A stretch of 64,000 bases of DNA from Gp6-AA40 sp035496255 (GCA_035496255.1 DATJEU010000014.1:88150-152149), one strand, 5' to 3'; counted from the stretch's first letter, positions 16,311 through 25,507 are shown. Made by a program: numbers and translations. Notes: generated from the letters alone by a model not told the origin.

Positions 16311-16404
16311 TGGCGGTGAGGCAGGGATTCGAACCCTGGGTAGAGCTTTAAGGCCCTACAACGGTTTAGCAAACCGCCGCCTTCAGCCGCTCGGCCACCT
16401 CACC
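16311..16404 (-). tRNA. tRNA-Ser (anticodon GCU)
   Basis: Reading the minus strand from 16404, the acceptor GGTGAGG pairs with CCTCACC before discriminator G and an encoded CCA at 16313-16311. The anticodon loop is TTGCTAA, giving GCU, which reads AGC/AGU. A long class-II variable arm (TAGGGCCTTAAAGCTCTA region) and a T-loop GGTTCGAATCC are present. Length is 94 bases including CCA. Confidence 0.96.
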
Positions 16405-16456
16405 GTCGGGCGCGCGGGACCCGCGCGGCCTTCAAGTATAGCGTGGCGGGCGGTCG

Positions 16457-17731
16457 TTACGGCTCCGACAGTTCGGGGGCGGCACCATCCCCCAGCCGCA
16501 ACACCTGATCGCGCAGCAGCCGACCGACACGCTCCACCTCGCGGTCCTGCAGCGACTCGTACACCGGCACCTGCACGGCCGTCGACGCCATGTCGGCACC
16601 CGGTGCCGGCGCGCCGTGCCAGTTGAACAGCTCCATTCGCGTACAGACATCCACGTGCATCGGGGCCACATCAACGCCGCGCCGGATACAACGCTTGACG
16701 ATCGTCTCGCTGTCCTGGACGTACGGACAGTACTGGTAGTACACGTGCGTCCGGCCCGCTGGAACCTGCGGAATGGTGATTCCGGGGACATCGCCGAGGA
16801 GCTGGTCCAGGATTCTGGCGTGACGCCGGGTCCGTTCGATGAACTCGGGCAGGTGCTCGAGCCCCGCCAGCCCGATCGCGGCCTGCACGTTCGTGAACCG
16901 ACCGCGATATTTTTCCGGAATCGGATTCAGCGGCCGTACGTTCTCCCACAATCGCTGCTCCGGCTTGTGGCCGGTGAACGAGGCGACGTACCACACCGGG
17001 AACAGCGAATACGTGAACACCTTCGGTCGGATGAACGTGTGCTGCCACTTGCCCGACCGCAGGATCTCGTCCACCCGCGTCTCGGCCGGCCACGCTTCGG
17101 CATCGGCCAACTCGCCGACACGCCGCGCGACCTCGGCGTCGCGCATCCACGCCAATCCGCCGCCGTAGGTATTGAGCGGCTTGAACGCCTGGAAACTGAA
17201 GAAGCTCGCATCGCCCAGCGTGCCCACCATTCGCCCGTTGTAGGTGGCGCCAAGCGAGTGCGCGCAATCCTCGATGACCTTCAGGTGGTGGCGCCGCGCG
17301 ATCTCGACGATCGCGTCCATCTCGCACGACATGCCGTAGAGATGCGTCGGCAACACTGCTCGCGTGTTCGGGGTAATCGCCCGCTCGAATGCGCGGGGGC
17401 TCAACGTGAACGTCGCGGGGTCGACGTCGGCAAACACCGGCTTCAGCCCGGCGACGCGCACCATCTCCGGCACCACCCAGAAAGTGAATGCCGGGACGAT
17501 GACTTCGCTGTCCGGCGGGAGGTCGAGCGCCTTGAGGATGAAGTACAGCGCCATCCGGCCGTACTCCGTCGAACAGGTGCGTACGTGGCCGGATCCGAGG
17601 AACCGCGCGAACTCGTGCTCGAACGCCTCGATGTGCGGTCCCTGCACGAGCTGCTTCCGTGTGCGACACTGCGCGATGATCTGCGACAACTCCGGGACGA
17701 CGCGGGTGCCAAATCTTCCAATCGCGGCCAT
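16457..17731 (-). CDS. DegT/DnrJ/EryC1/StrS-family PLP aminotransferase
   Basis: 424 residues with the sugar-aminotransferase fold. Features: a substrate-loop start with TCSTEYGRMAL (52-62), Asp155 in VIEDCAH that contacts the PLP ring, and the Schiff-base Lys184 in SFFSFQAFKPLNTYGGG. Family members transfer an amino group to keto-sugars for surface polysaccharide or secondary-metabolite sugars; the sugar here is unknown. It follows the DedA-like and radical SAM genes on the same strand with gaps of 13 and 22 bases, so all three probably form one transcript. No other nucleotide-sugar genes are nearby, so the pathway is incomplete in view. Confidence 0.87.
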   Translation of the reverse strand: MAAIGRFGTRVVPELSQIIAQCRTRKQLVQGPHIEAFEHEFARFLGSGHVRTCSTEYGRMALYFILKALDLPPDSEVIVPAFTFWVVPEMVRVAGLKPVFADVDPATFTLSPRAFERAITPNTRAVLPTHLYGMSCEMDAIVEIARRHHLKVIEDCAHSLGATYNGRMVGTLGDASFFSFQAFKPLNTYGGGLAWMRDAEVARRVGELADAEAWPAETRVDEILRSGKWQHTFIRPKVFTYSLFPVWYVASFTGHKPEQRLWENVRPLNPIPEKYRGRFTNVQAAIGLAGLEHLPEFIERTRRHARILDQLLGDVPGITIPQVPAGRTHVYYQYCPYVQDSETIVKRCIRRGVDVAPMHVDVCTRMELFNWHGAPAPGADMASTAVQVPVYESLQDREVERVGRLLRDQVLRLGDGAAPELSEP

Positions 17732-17744
17732 AGTCGATTCCTGA

Positions 17745-18299
17745 TCAGCGCTCCATTGCGCGACGTTCGTACGAGCCCAGCACCTTGAACAGGAGGAGAA
17801 TCACCAGTCCTGCTGCGAGCGCGCCCCTCCAGCCGGCGAGGCCGTACTGCGACAAGTACACGGGACCAAGCCAGCCGGCGAGTGCAAGCAACGCCGTCGC
17901 CCACACGAACGCCGACAACAGGTTCAACGACGAGAACTTCACCGGAGGAACATCCACGGCGGCGCACGCCGCAGCGAGCGCGATCCGCAGGCCGGGCGCG
18001 AACCGGATCAGCAGCACCATGAAGGCGTGGCGGCGCCGCACGCGATCCATCAACGGCTCCGCCTTCTGCTGCAGCGACGGATAGCGCGCGAGCCAACACG
18101 GCACGCGCCCACGAAACACGTAGAAATAGGCCTGGTCGCCGAGAGCCGCGCCGAGAGCGCCGGCGACGATCACCGCCGCCGGCTGCAGCCGCCCCTCCGC
18201 GACCATCGCCGCGGCGCCGAGATACGCAATCTCCCCTTCGACGATCGCCGCCAGCAGGATGCCGGCATAAGGCGCCAACGCGGCGACACTGGGCAACAT
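17745..18299 (-). CDS. DedA/SNARE-associated family membrane protein
   Basis: 184 residues from ATG 18299 (a GTG at 18311 is also possible). It shows the DedA pattern: an N-terminal re-entrant and TM region with Glu (AAIVEGEIAYLGAAAM), the G-D-x-x-x-Y motif (GAALGDQAYFYVFRGR), the basic loop RRRHAFMVLLIRFAPGLRIALAAACA with the conserved Arg-Phe-x-Pro-G-x-R, and C-terminal helices. DedA proteins are implicated in lipid-carrier or phospholipid translocation and membrane potential upkeep. It sits between the radical SAM and DegT genes, which would fit lipid-linked glycan handling. Confidence 0.82.
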   Translation of the reverse strand: MLPSVAALAPYAGILLAAIVEGEIAYLGAAAMVAEGRLQPAAVIVAGALGAALGDQAYFYVFRGRVPCWLARYPSLQQKAEPLMDRVRRRHAFMVLLIRFAPGLRIALAAACAAVDVPPVKFSSLNLLSAFVWATALLALAGWLGPVYLSQYGLAGWRGALAAGLVILLLFKVLGSYERRAMER

Positions 18300-18321
18300 G
18301 GTCAGTCCCACCGCCGCGTCC

Positions 18322-19707
18322 TCAACACGACCGCCCCATCACCGCCAGCTCGCGCGCATGTCGCCTGCGAACGTGCGCGTCGAGCGACGCGACGAGCGCG
18401 CGCACGCGCGGTGCGCGAATGCGCAGGTAGTTGGTGAGAAACGACGGCCGCATGTAGTACTGCGTGTAGGCGCTGCCGAGCAGGAACGTCAGCTCGTCGT
18501 GCTTCAACGTCGGGTGCGCAAATGTCGGCGTGAATCCGTCGAAGCGTTCCCAGTCGGACTCCGTGATCGAGGGCTGCATGCGCTTGAAGAGCGGTGTCCC
18601 CGGGTACGGCGTCAGGATCTTGAACTGCGCAACGGTTGACCCGAGGTCGATCGAGTATTCGATCGTCGCGCTGATCGATTCCCACGTGTCCTCCGCGAAC
18701 CCGATTACGTAGAACGCGGCGGTGACGATGCCGAGCTCGCGGCAGCGACGAAGCATCTCGCGCTGATGCAGCTCGGGAATCGGACGCCGACCGACCTTCC
18801 TCAGCGTCGCCGGCGCGACCGATTCGACACCGAAGCTCATGGCGCGAAGACCGGCCCCATGCATCGCTCTCAGCAGCTCGGCGTCGAGGCGATCGAGCCT
18901 CGTCTCGCACTCGAAGGTATGGGAGAGCTGCCGCGAGCGGATCCCCTCGCAGAGGGCAAGCACCCGGTCGCGTTCCTGCGAGAACAGCGGATCGCGGAAC
19001 ACGATATGAAGCGGTCCGCGCACGTCCTCGAGATACGAGAGCTCATCCAGGATGTTCGCGACCGACCGCGCGCGATAGGTCGCCTGGATGCGATGCGGAC
19101 AGTACGTGCAGAACTCCGGGCAACTGCGGGATGCGAGCACCGGCAGCGACCCGCCGTACGGCCGGCCCGCGAACGGCACGCGGACGTGCCGCCTCGACGG
19201 AACCAGCGGTTCCCACCACGGGAACGGGAGTGAGTCGAGATCCTCGATCTGCGGACTCGGTGCCATGCCACGCAACCTGTCGCCGCCGAACAGCCGGCGC
19301 AGCGCAGCCTCCGGCTCGCCGTCGACGATGAAATCGGCGGCGTCGGCGAAGAGCTGCGAGAGCTTCTGTGACGCAAGACCGATGAAGCCGACGCGCGCGC
19401 CACGTGCACGCATCGCCGTCGCCCATTCGGTCTCGCGCCGATAGTCCACGAGCGACGACAGGATGATCCCGATGTCCCCGTCAACTGGCTCGCCCGACGA
19501 GCCGACCACTTCGTGTCCGGCCTGCCTGGCGAGTGCTGCCGCGTAGGCCAGGTGCACGCTCGGCAGCTCGTGGAAGCCACTCTTCATCCGCGCGACAACG
19601 CGCGTCACTTTCGAAAACGGTTTCAGCCTGGAGCCGTAACCACCAACGACGGTGTCCTTGCTGATGAAGCCGTCACCGCCCTTGATGTCCGCAAGTACGA
19701 TCCGCAT
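18322..19707 (-). CDS. Cobalamin-binding radical SAM protein
   Basis: 461 residues. The N-terminal ~150 residues form a B12-binding-like Rossmann domain (MRIVLADIKGGDG...HLAYAAALARQAGHEV). The radical SAM cluster motif is C-x3-C-x2-C within SCPEFCTYCPH near residue 205, and a TIM-barrel follows (FGVESVAPATLRKVGRRP, FYVIGFAEDTWES). Relatives (BchE/HpnP-like) carry out methylations or ring changes on lipids and tetrapyrroles. The substrate here is unknown. The ATG at 19707 has GAGGTGG just upstream, better than a GTG three codons before. It heads a three-gene run with the DedA-like and DegT genes. Confidence 0.85.
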   Translation of the reverse strand: MRIVLADIKGGDGFISKDTVVGGYGSRLKPFSKVTRVVARMKSGFHELPSVHLAYAAALARQAGHEVVGSSGEPVDGDIGIILSSLVDYRRETEWATAMRARGARVGFIGLASQKLSQLFADAADFIVDGEPEAALRRLFGGDRLRGMAPSPQIEDLDSLPFPWWEPLVPSRRHVRVPFAGRPYGGSLPVLASRSCPEFCTYCPHRIQATYRARSVANILDELSYLEDVRGPLHIVFRDPLFSQERDRVLALCEGIRSRQLSHTFECETRLDRLDAELLRAMHGAGLRAMSFGVESVAPATLRKVGRRPIPELHQREMLRRCRELGIVTAAFYVIGFAEDTWESISATIEYSIDLGSTVAQFKILTPYPGTPLFKRMQPSITESDWERFDGFTPTFAHPTLKHDELTFLLGSAYTQYYMRPSFLTNYLRIRAPRVRALVASLDAHVRRRHARELAVMGRSC

Positions 19708-19735
19708 GCACACCACCTCGCACCGAGCCCCGGCT

Positions 19736-19753
19736 CACGGTCGTAAGACCGTG
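19736..19753. other. Short hairpin upstream of radical SAM gene
   Basis: CACGGTC-GTAA-GACCGTG, a perfect 7-bp stem with a 4-base loop, lies 29 bases before the radical SAM start. It resembles other short palindromes in the window's gaps. No T-run, so a dispersed repeat is as likely as a regulator. Confidence 0.4.
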
Positions 19754-19845
19754 GCCACAATGACCTCGATGAACGCCAACGAAAAGTCCGCCTTCGCCCG
19801 CGCCTCCAGCGCGTGGCGACAGAGCGAACCGGGAACGAACAGCGG

Positions 19846-20436
19846 TTAGAGGAGAGGCAGCGCGGGCGGAGGGCGAGGAGCGAAGGATCGATGCGCGGCG
19901 AACGTGCGGCGGCCACGGGCGCGATGGGGAGCAGAGGGCAGCGAAACGCCGGTCGTGGGTGCGCGCGGCGAACCGCGCACGAGCACCGAGGGAGCAAATG
20001 CCGCGCCGCTGAGCACACCCGCGGGCTCGCCGTTGCCATCCTCGACACGACGCTGCGTCGGCGTCGTCAGCTCGTGCGGAACGCTGTGGCGCGGTCGGTA
20101 CTTGCGAAAGCCTCTGCGGTGTGGAGTCCAGACCTGTATGTGCGCTTGGCTGTCGCGGGCGATCAGCTCGGGCCGATGATCCCCGTCGAGATCGGTTGCG
20201 GCGACATTCTGGAGGGGGACGTGGGAGTAGAGAACCTGGAGCGTGTCGGAGCCCGACAGCCACACGCGAAGCACGGAGGGCTGCTGGGTATCGATGAGGA
20301 CGCGATCGTGTCGGCCGTCACCGTCGAAGTCGATCGCCAGCGCCGGTTCCGCCGCTGCCACCACGTAGGGCAACAGCAACAAGCAGGCGCAAGCCATCCA
20401 GAGAACCCGGCGCGGCGCAAATGCGGTGTGGCGCAT
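19846..20436 (-). CDS. Secreted FG-GAP/VCBS-like repeat protein
   Basis: 196 residues from ATG 20436. A signal peptide (RRVLWMACACLLLLPYVVAAA) precedes two calcium-loop-type repeats, DFDGDGRHD and DLDGDHRPE, typical of FG-GAP/VCBS beta-propeller blades. The C-terminal ~90 residues are Arg/Pro/Ser-rich and look disordered, ending APRPPPALPLL. Two blades are too few for a complete propeller, so this may be a small or degenerate member. It lies 92 bases downstream of the TonB-type gene on the same strand. Function unknown. Confidence 0.6.
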   Translation of the reverse strand: MRHTAFAPRRVLWMACACLLLLPYVVAAAEPALAIDFDGDGRHDRVLIDTQQPSVLRVWLSGSDTLQVLYSHVPLQNVAATDLDGDHRPELIARDSQAHIQVWTPHRRGFRKYRPRHSVPHELTTPTQRRVEDGNGEPAGVLSGAAFAPSVLVRGSPRAPTTGVSLPSAPHRARGRRTFAAHRSFAPRPPPALPLL

Positions 20437-20528
20437 CCGTACCGCGAGTATACCCGGAGCAAGAAGCACCGGCGACGGGAGTCGCATCGCCGGGGCAGGC
20501 CCGCGCATCGCGGCGCGGGACAGGCTGG

Positions 20529-21440
20529 CTATCGGTTTCCCGGTACGAGCGTGATCTGCACCCGTTTCTGATACTTCACCGGCTTGCCGTTGGCCTTGGC
20601 GGGTTGATACTGCCAGTTCCGGGCGGCAGCCAGCACCGTGCGGTCGTATTGCGGATCGAGCGGCGTGAGCATCGACGCCGACTCCACGCTTCCGCGCTCA
20701 TCGATGAGGAGCTGGACAATCGCGGTCTTGCGCTGCGTCACGGGCCGGGAATAGGGCGGGATGGTCTGCTTGACGGCCACGGGCGGCGTGACATTCGCGT
20801 CGTCCGGCGTGTAGATGGGCGGATGCGGCGGCACGATCGGAGCCGCAGCGGCGATGGCGGCGGCGGGTACGATGGCCGGGGGCGGCGCCAGCGCCTTCTG
20901 CGCCAGGTCGCGGAAGCCGTTCGACAGCGTACGGAGATCCGCGAGCGGCGACTGCGCGGCAGCCGCTGCGACATCGGGATCGTCCAGGCCGTTCAGCACC
21001 AGCGAGAATCCAGCGACCGCAACCGCGAAGTCCTGACGGTCATATGCGACCTTCGCGTCGTTGAACTGCTGCTGCAGAACCGAGGGTAATAGTCGGCGGC
21101 GCGTGTCGGTGACCGTGGTGCGGATGCGCGGCGAGAGATCGTCGAGCGGCGGACGGTACAGCGGATTCTGCGTGACGAGCTCCTCCACCGCGCGATCGCC
21201 GTCGTTGGTCCGGCCGAGGCCGTAGAGGCACAGCGCGCGATACAGCGCGACGGCGCCAGGCTCGGTGATCGCGTCCTTCTTCGACGCGAGGTCATTGAGC
21301 TTGCTCAGCGCCTCGTCGTAGTTCGCCGCGGCATAGAGTTCACGCGCTGCCGCCAGCTCCTGGCCGGAGGCGGTGCGGCCCGCCGCAACCACCATCAGGC
21401 CCGTCAGGGCCGCCCCGATAACCGTGTGTCGTAGGTTCAT
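20529..21440 (-). CDS. TonB-family C-terminal domain protein with TPR-like N-terminus
   Basis: 303 residues with a signal peptide (MNLRHTVIGAALTGLMVVAAG). A helical repeat part follows (AARELYAAANYDEALSKLNDL; ALYRALCLYGLGRTNDG), which looks like TPRs. Next is an Ala/Pro-rich linker and a C-terminal TonB-type fold (VVQ-like IVQLLIDERGSVESASMLTPLDPQYDRTVLAAARNWQYQPAKANGKPV). Such proteins lack the TonB N-terminal anchor and are secreted or periplasmic, so energy transduction is doubtful. Its ATG overlaps the stop of the pseudokinase gene (ATGA), so the two are translationally coupled and probably work together. Confidence 0.8.
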   Translation of the reverse strand: MNLRHTVIGAALTGLMVVAAGRTASGQELAAARELYAAANYDEALSKLNDLASKKDAITEPGAVALYRALCLYGLGRTNDGDRAVEELVTQNPLYRPPLDDLSPRIRTTVTDTRRRLLPSVLQQQFNDAKVAYDRQDFAVAVAGFSLVLNGLDDPDVAAAAAQSPLADLRTLSNGFRDLAQKALAPPPAIVPAAAIAAAAPIVPPHPPIYTPDDANVTPPVAVKQTIPPYSRPVTQRKTAIVQLLIDERGSVESASMLTPLDPQYDRTVLAAARNWQYQPAKANGKPVKYQKRVQITLVPGNR

Positions 21441-23464
21441 GGCTTTCTCCGAAGGTCAGCACTGACGCGCGCCGGCGCATTCAGCGTCACCGTCACCGTC
21501 GTTCGCTGCTCGCCAAGTTCCGGATGCCGGAAGACCACTTCATGCGCGCCGATGGCCAACTGCACATTGCCGATCGGCGTTTCGCCCACGCGCTCGCCGT
21601 CGATCAAGACTTCCGCCCACGGCACCGCGTTCACTGACAGAGCGCCCTTCGGCGGATCAACCTTGACTGGCGTGACTTGTCCCGGCGTCACCGTGATGCT
21701 GCGGGTAATGCGGTATCCGAGCGCGTCATTGACGATGTCGAGGTCGTGTTTGCCGACCGCGGCCATGATGCGCTGCTGCCGGCTGCTGCCCAGGAGCTGC
21801 CCCTTCTCGAACAACTGCACATCGACTGGTGCCGTGACCGCGATCCAGCCGGACACCGGCGCGCCCTCAGGCGCGTTGAGCGGCACCACGAGAGAGGCGG
21901 TACTGCCGCTTTCGATCGTGACTTCCTGCGTCATCGAACCGAGTTGTCCTTCGACCGTCACCATGTGCACGCCGGGCATGAGGCTGTCCACCGTCAACGG
22001 CGACGTTCCACGGCGCTGCCCGTCGATGAGTACTTTGGCACCGGACGGCTCCGTTCGGATTTGCAGTTGGCCCGTGGCCGCGACGGCCTTCGGCAGATCG
22101 ATCACCTCATTCAGCTGCGCGCCTGGTGTGACGTTGACGCGGACCGTCCGTGACGAGCCGTCGAGGCCGACCTGCAACACGTGGTCACCGGGCGGAACGG
22201 GCACGGTCAGCGGGGTGTGGCCGCGCTGCTGGCCATCGATGACGACGGTCGCACCTGCGGGCGTCGTTGACACGGCCATCATGCCGTCGACGACGTTGGT
22301 CGAGGGCGAGAGATATCGCTTCGCCGCGAACGCGCCACCGGTGGTCAGCAGCATGAGAATCGCGGCGGCGATACCAACCGTGCGCCGCGTCATCGGCTTG
22401 AGGAATTGCCGCACGCGCGAAGCCGCAGGCTGGTGCTGTGGTTCGTCTTCCTCTTCCGGCTGCGGCCACGTGGCCGGCTGGATTGACGATTGGGCCGCGT
22501 GTGGTGCCGCGTGTGAAGACTCTGCAGCCGGTGTCGGCGCCGGCGCCGGAGCAGAAAATACCGTCCTTGCTGCGGGCGTCTGAACCGGAGCGGCGGTCTT
22601 CACGGGTTCCGGCCGGCGAGGTGCCGCAACGGCAGGCTGACCCGCGGTGAATGCCGCAATGGCCTGCCGAATCGCCGTCTCGTCGAGCCGCGCGAGGATC
22701 GACGCGAGTTCGAGCCGCGCTTCGTCAATCGTACCGAACGATTCCGAGCCGGCCAGCTGCAGCGCGCGCGACAGCCAACGCGACACATCGTCAGGCAGCA
22801 GATCGATCGCGGTGCGAACGGACAGCGGCGCGGATCCCGACGTCGTCTCGCCGATGCGATCCGGGTACCCATCGCCGAGTGGACGGCCAACCAGCATCGC
22901 GAGCGCGACAGTGCCGGCCTGAACGACGTCGCTGCGCTGATCGAGGCCAGCGGCGCCGGCGGGCGGCGCGACGACGCGAAGCTGCTGCCAGCACTCGCGT
23001 GACGTCAACGACAGCGTCCGCAGCGGGGCGCCGAGCACGTGCTCCATGACCAACAGGCGGCCGTCGCCGGAGACGAGAATGCGTTCGGGCGCGAGGGCGC
23101 CGTGCCACCCCCCGGAGACACCGCGGTGCAGCGCCGCCAGCGCGTCGACCAACTGACTCGTCAGGCCAAGGGCGCCGGTCGTGTCAACCGCGTGTCCCTG
23201 TTCCAGCAGTCGCGACAGGCGCGTGCCGGTGACGCGATCCGACACGACGCCAATGCCTTCCAGCTTGGGGAGGCGCGCGAGACCGCGGACGCGAACGAAC
23301 GACGGATGCTGAAAGCGCGCGAGCTGCTCGATGCGTTCACGCAACGCCGCTTCGAACCCGGTGGCCGCAGTGAGCTCGCGCTTCAGCACGAGCACCTCCA
23401 CCGGATCCTTGCTGGCGCTCACGACCAGGTGCCGCCGGCCAAAACCGTCTTCGAAATGATCCAT
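21437..23464 (-). CDS. Pseudokinase with transmembrane helix and PEGA repeats
   Basis: 675 residues. Residues 1-280 follow the serine/threonine kinase fold, with a VAIK-like lysine (VLVLKREL) and a Gly-poor N-lobe. The catalytic HRD is HGA (HGALAPERILV) and DFG is MEH, so phosphotransfer is very unlikely. A low-complexity Ala/Pro linker follows, then one TM helix (VGIAAAILMLLTTGGAFAA). The extracytoplasmic part holds about four PEGA domains (GATVVIDGQQRGHTPL, GAKVLIDGQRRGTSPL, VQLFEKGQLLGSSR, AEVLIDGERVGETPI). PEGA domains are often linked to surface structures. An upstream in-frame start at 23524 is less likely. Confidence 0.8.
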   Translation of the reverse strand: MDHFEDGFGRRHLVVSASKDPVEVLVLKRELTAATGFEAALRERIEQLARFQHPSFVRVRGLARLPKLEGIGVVSDRVTGTRLSRLLEQGHAVDTTGALGLTSQLVDALAALHRGVSGGWHGALAPERILVSGDGRLLVMEHVLGAPLRTLSLTSRECWQQLRVVAPPAGAAGLDQRSDVVQAGTVALAMLVGRPLGDGYPDRIGETTSGSAPLSVRTAIDLLPDDVSRWLSRALQLAGSESFGTIDEARLELASILARLDETAIRQAIAAFTAGQPAVAAPRRPEPVKTAAPVQTPAARTVFSAPAPAPTPAAESSHAAPHAAQSSIQPATWPQPEEEDEPQHQPAASRVRQFLKPMTRRTVGIAAAILMLLTTGGAFAAKRYLSPSTNVVDGMMAVSTTPAGATVVIDGQQRGHTPLTVPVPPGDHVLQVGLDGSSRTVRVNVTPGAQLNEVIDLPKAVAATGQLQIRTEPSGAKVLIDGQRRGTSPLTVDSLMPGVHMVTVEGQLGSMTQEVTIESGSTASLVVPLNAPEGAPVSGWIAVTAPVDVQLFEKGQLLGSSRQQRIMAAVGKHDLDIVNDALGYRITRSITVTPGQVTPVKVDPPKGALSVNAVPWAEVLIDGERVGETPIGNVQLAIGAHEVVFRHPELGEQRTTVTVTLNAPARVSADLRRKP

Positions 23465-23664
23465 GGCGGGACCCCGCAGTGCCAGTTCCGTACCCTCGTG
23501 TCGAGGTCGCGAATTGCCCCGCAAGTGATTCGATCGAAAGGCCTCTGCGCCGATTTACCCGATCGAGGGGATTACGCGGTGGATCACAAGATCCGTCAGT
23601 CTGCTTACAGCACCGTCGTCGACCCGCAGTTACAGGTCCGTGCGTGAAAGGCATAATCCCGAAA

Positions 23665-24996
23665 GTGACCCCACGCGTTCGCTTTGCGCCTTCTCCTACC
23701 GGCTACCTGCACGTCGGCGGAGCGCGCACCGCGCTCTTCAACTGGTTCTATGCGCGCCGGCACGGCGGCGTCTTCATCCTGCGCATCGAAGACACGGACG
23801 TCGAGCGGTCGTCGGCCGACATGGTCACCGGCATCCTCGAGGGGCTGCGCTGGCTTGGTCTGACCTGGGATGAAGGCCCGGAGGTGGGGGGACCTCACGC
23901 GCCGTACGCCCAATCGGGGCGTCTCGATCGGTATCGAGCGGCGGCGGAACGCCTGCTCGCGTCCGGCCATGCCTATCGCGACGAGGGGGCGATCCGGTTC
24001 AGGCCGCGCGCTGGCCTGGTCGCCTTCGACGATGCGGTGCACGGACGAATCGAGTTCGATACGGGAGACATCGAACCCTTCGTGATTCTTCGGTCCGACG
24101 GACATCCCACGTACCACTTGTCCGTCGTGGTCGACGACGCGCAGATGGCGATCACTGATGTCGTGCGCGGCGACGATCACATCTCGAACACGCCGAAGCA
24201 CGTCCTCCTGTTCGAAGCACTCGATGCGCCGATTCCGCGTTTCGCGCACGTGCCATTGATCCTCGGCGCGGACAAGAAGCGCTTGAGCAAGCGGCACGGA
24301 GCGACATCGGTGACGGAGTACCAGCGCCAGGGCTATCTGCCGGAGGCGATGGTCAACTTCCTCGCGCTGCTTGGCTGGTCGCCTGGTGACGATCGCGAGT
24401 TGATGTCGCGTGAGGAATTGATCGCGAGCTTCTCACTCGAGGGCATCAGCGGTGGCAACGCGGTGTTCAACACCGAAAAGCTGGACTGGATGAACGGTCA
24501 GTACATCGCGCGGATGCCGATCGCCGAGCTCGCCGACCACGTGCGCGCGTTGCTCGATGCGGCAGGTCTGGCCGATTCGCGACTCGCGCGCGATACCGTC
24601 GCGTTCCATCGTCTGCTCGAGCTGTTGCGGCCGCGCGCAAAACGGCTCACCGATTTTGTCGAGCAGTCCGCGCCACTGCTGTCGGATACGGTCGAGTACG
24701 AGCCGATGGCGGTCGAGAAACACCTTGCCGCACCGGATCTCCTCGCAAACATCCGCGCGCTGGTAACAGCGTTGACGCACGTCACCCCGTTCGACGAGCC
24801 ACATGTGGAAGCGGCGGTGCGTGGAACGGCAGAACAGCGGAGGATCAAGGCCGCCACACTGATTCACGCCACACGCGTCGGACTCACCGGACGAACGACA
24901 AGCCCGGGTCTTTTCGAGCTGATCGTTTTACTCGGTCGTGACGGCACGATCGATCGACTCGACCGGCTCGCCTCATTCCTCGCCGCGCGATCCTAA
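23665..24996 (+). CDS. gltX: Glutamyl-tRNA synthetase
   Basis: Charges tRNA-Glu (in many bacteria also tRNA-Gln) with glutamate. It has the class-I signature RFAPSPTGYLHVGGARTALFN with HVGG as the HIGH box, and KKRLSKRHGA as the KMSKS box. A helical anticodon-binding C-terminal region is also present. From the GTG at 23665 it has 443 residues, at the short end for the family. A second GTG at 23644 would add seven residues. No good ribosome site distinguishes them. If it is non-discriminating, an amidotransferase is needed elsewhere; no glnS or gatCAB is visible. The tRNA-Gln at 37.5 kb is a potential substrate. Confidence 0.92.
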   Translation: MTPRVRFAPSPTGYLHVGGARTALFNWFYARRHGGVFILRIEDTDVERSSADMVTGILEGLRWLGLTWDEGPEVGGPHAPYAQSGRLDRYRAAAERLLASGHAYRDEGAIRFRPRAGLVAFDDAVHGRIEFDTGDIEPFVILRSDGHPTYHLSVVVDDAQMAITDVVRGDDHISNTPKHVLLFEALDAPIPRFAHVPLILGADKKRLSKRHGATSVTEYQRQGYLPEAMVNFLALLGWSPGDDRELMSREELIASFSLEGISGGNAVFNTEKLDWMNGQYIARMPIAELADHVRALLDAAGLADSRLARDTVAFHRLLELLRPRAKRLTDFVEQSAPLLSDTVEYEPMAVEKHLAAPDLLANIRALVTALTHVTPFDEPHVEAAVRGTAEQRRIKAATLIHATRVGLTGRTTSPGLFELIVLLGRDGTIDRLDRLASFLAARS

Positions 24997-25152
24997 GAAT
25001 TCCTCTGTGAAATTGCCGATCGCGCGAATACGTGCCTCGGCGTCCGCACAAATTCAGCCTCGTCCGTACGCGCCGACCTCGTCTTTTCCTGCGCGAGTGT
25101 GTAGCTAAGTTCCTTCACAGTTGAGAGTTACGCGCGTTTCCCTCTTGAGCCG

Positions 25153-25168
25153 TGGCACCTCGGTTGCA
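25153..25168 (+). promoter_or_regulatory. Sigma-54 promoter of KGG stress protein
   Basis: TGGCAC-CTCGG-TTGCA is an exact match to the sigma-54 consensus, with the invariant GG (25154-25155) and GC (25166-25167) ten bases apart. The expected start near 25179 gives a leader of about 60 bases carrying a perfect AGGAGGT before the GTG start of the stress gene. Confidence 0.72.
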
Positions 25169-25240
25169 GCCCCGGTCCGAGCGAGAGGACCTGTGCGCCG
25201 GTATTCGGCGGCGGGCGGAGGAGTGGATCAGGAGGTCAGT

Positions 25241-25507
25241 GTGGCTAAAGAGGATCGCGGATTCGCCTCGATGGAACGCGCGAAGCAGCGTGAGATTGCC
25301 AGCAAGGGTGGCAAGGCGGCACACCAGAAGGGAACCGCCCACGAGTGGACCAGCGAGGAAGCGCGCGAGGCCGGCCGCAAGGGCGGAATGGCGAGCCATC
25401 GTCGGCGCAAGCAGATGATGGAGACTCCAGGTGAGACGACGAACGAGTCCACCGGGGGTGCCGATATGTCCGACGCGTCGGGCGACCAGGACGAGCAGAT
25501 TCCATAA
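25241..25507 (+). CDS. KGG-motif general stress protein
   Basis: 88 residues, hydrophilic, with the tandem KGG motifs of the GsiB/YciG-type stress proteins: SKGGKAAHQKGTAHEWTSEEAREAGRKGG. The tail is acidic and Ser/Thr-rich. Family members are abundant hydrophilic proteins made in desiccation, osmotic or stationary-phase stress; a hydrophilin-like protective role is likely. The start is GTG 25241, chosen because AGGAGGT (25230-25236) lies four bases before it. The frame is open further upstream, but that part would overlap the sigma-54 promoter. An intrinsic terminator follows. Confidence 0.82.
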   Translation: MAKEDRGFASMERAKQREIASKGGKAAHQKGTAHEWTSEEAREAGRKGGMASHRRRKQMMETPGETTNESTGGADMSDASGDQDEQIP

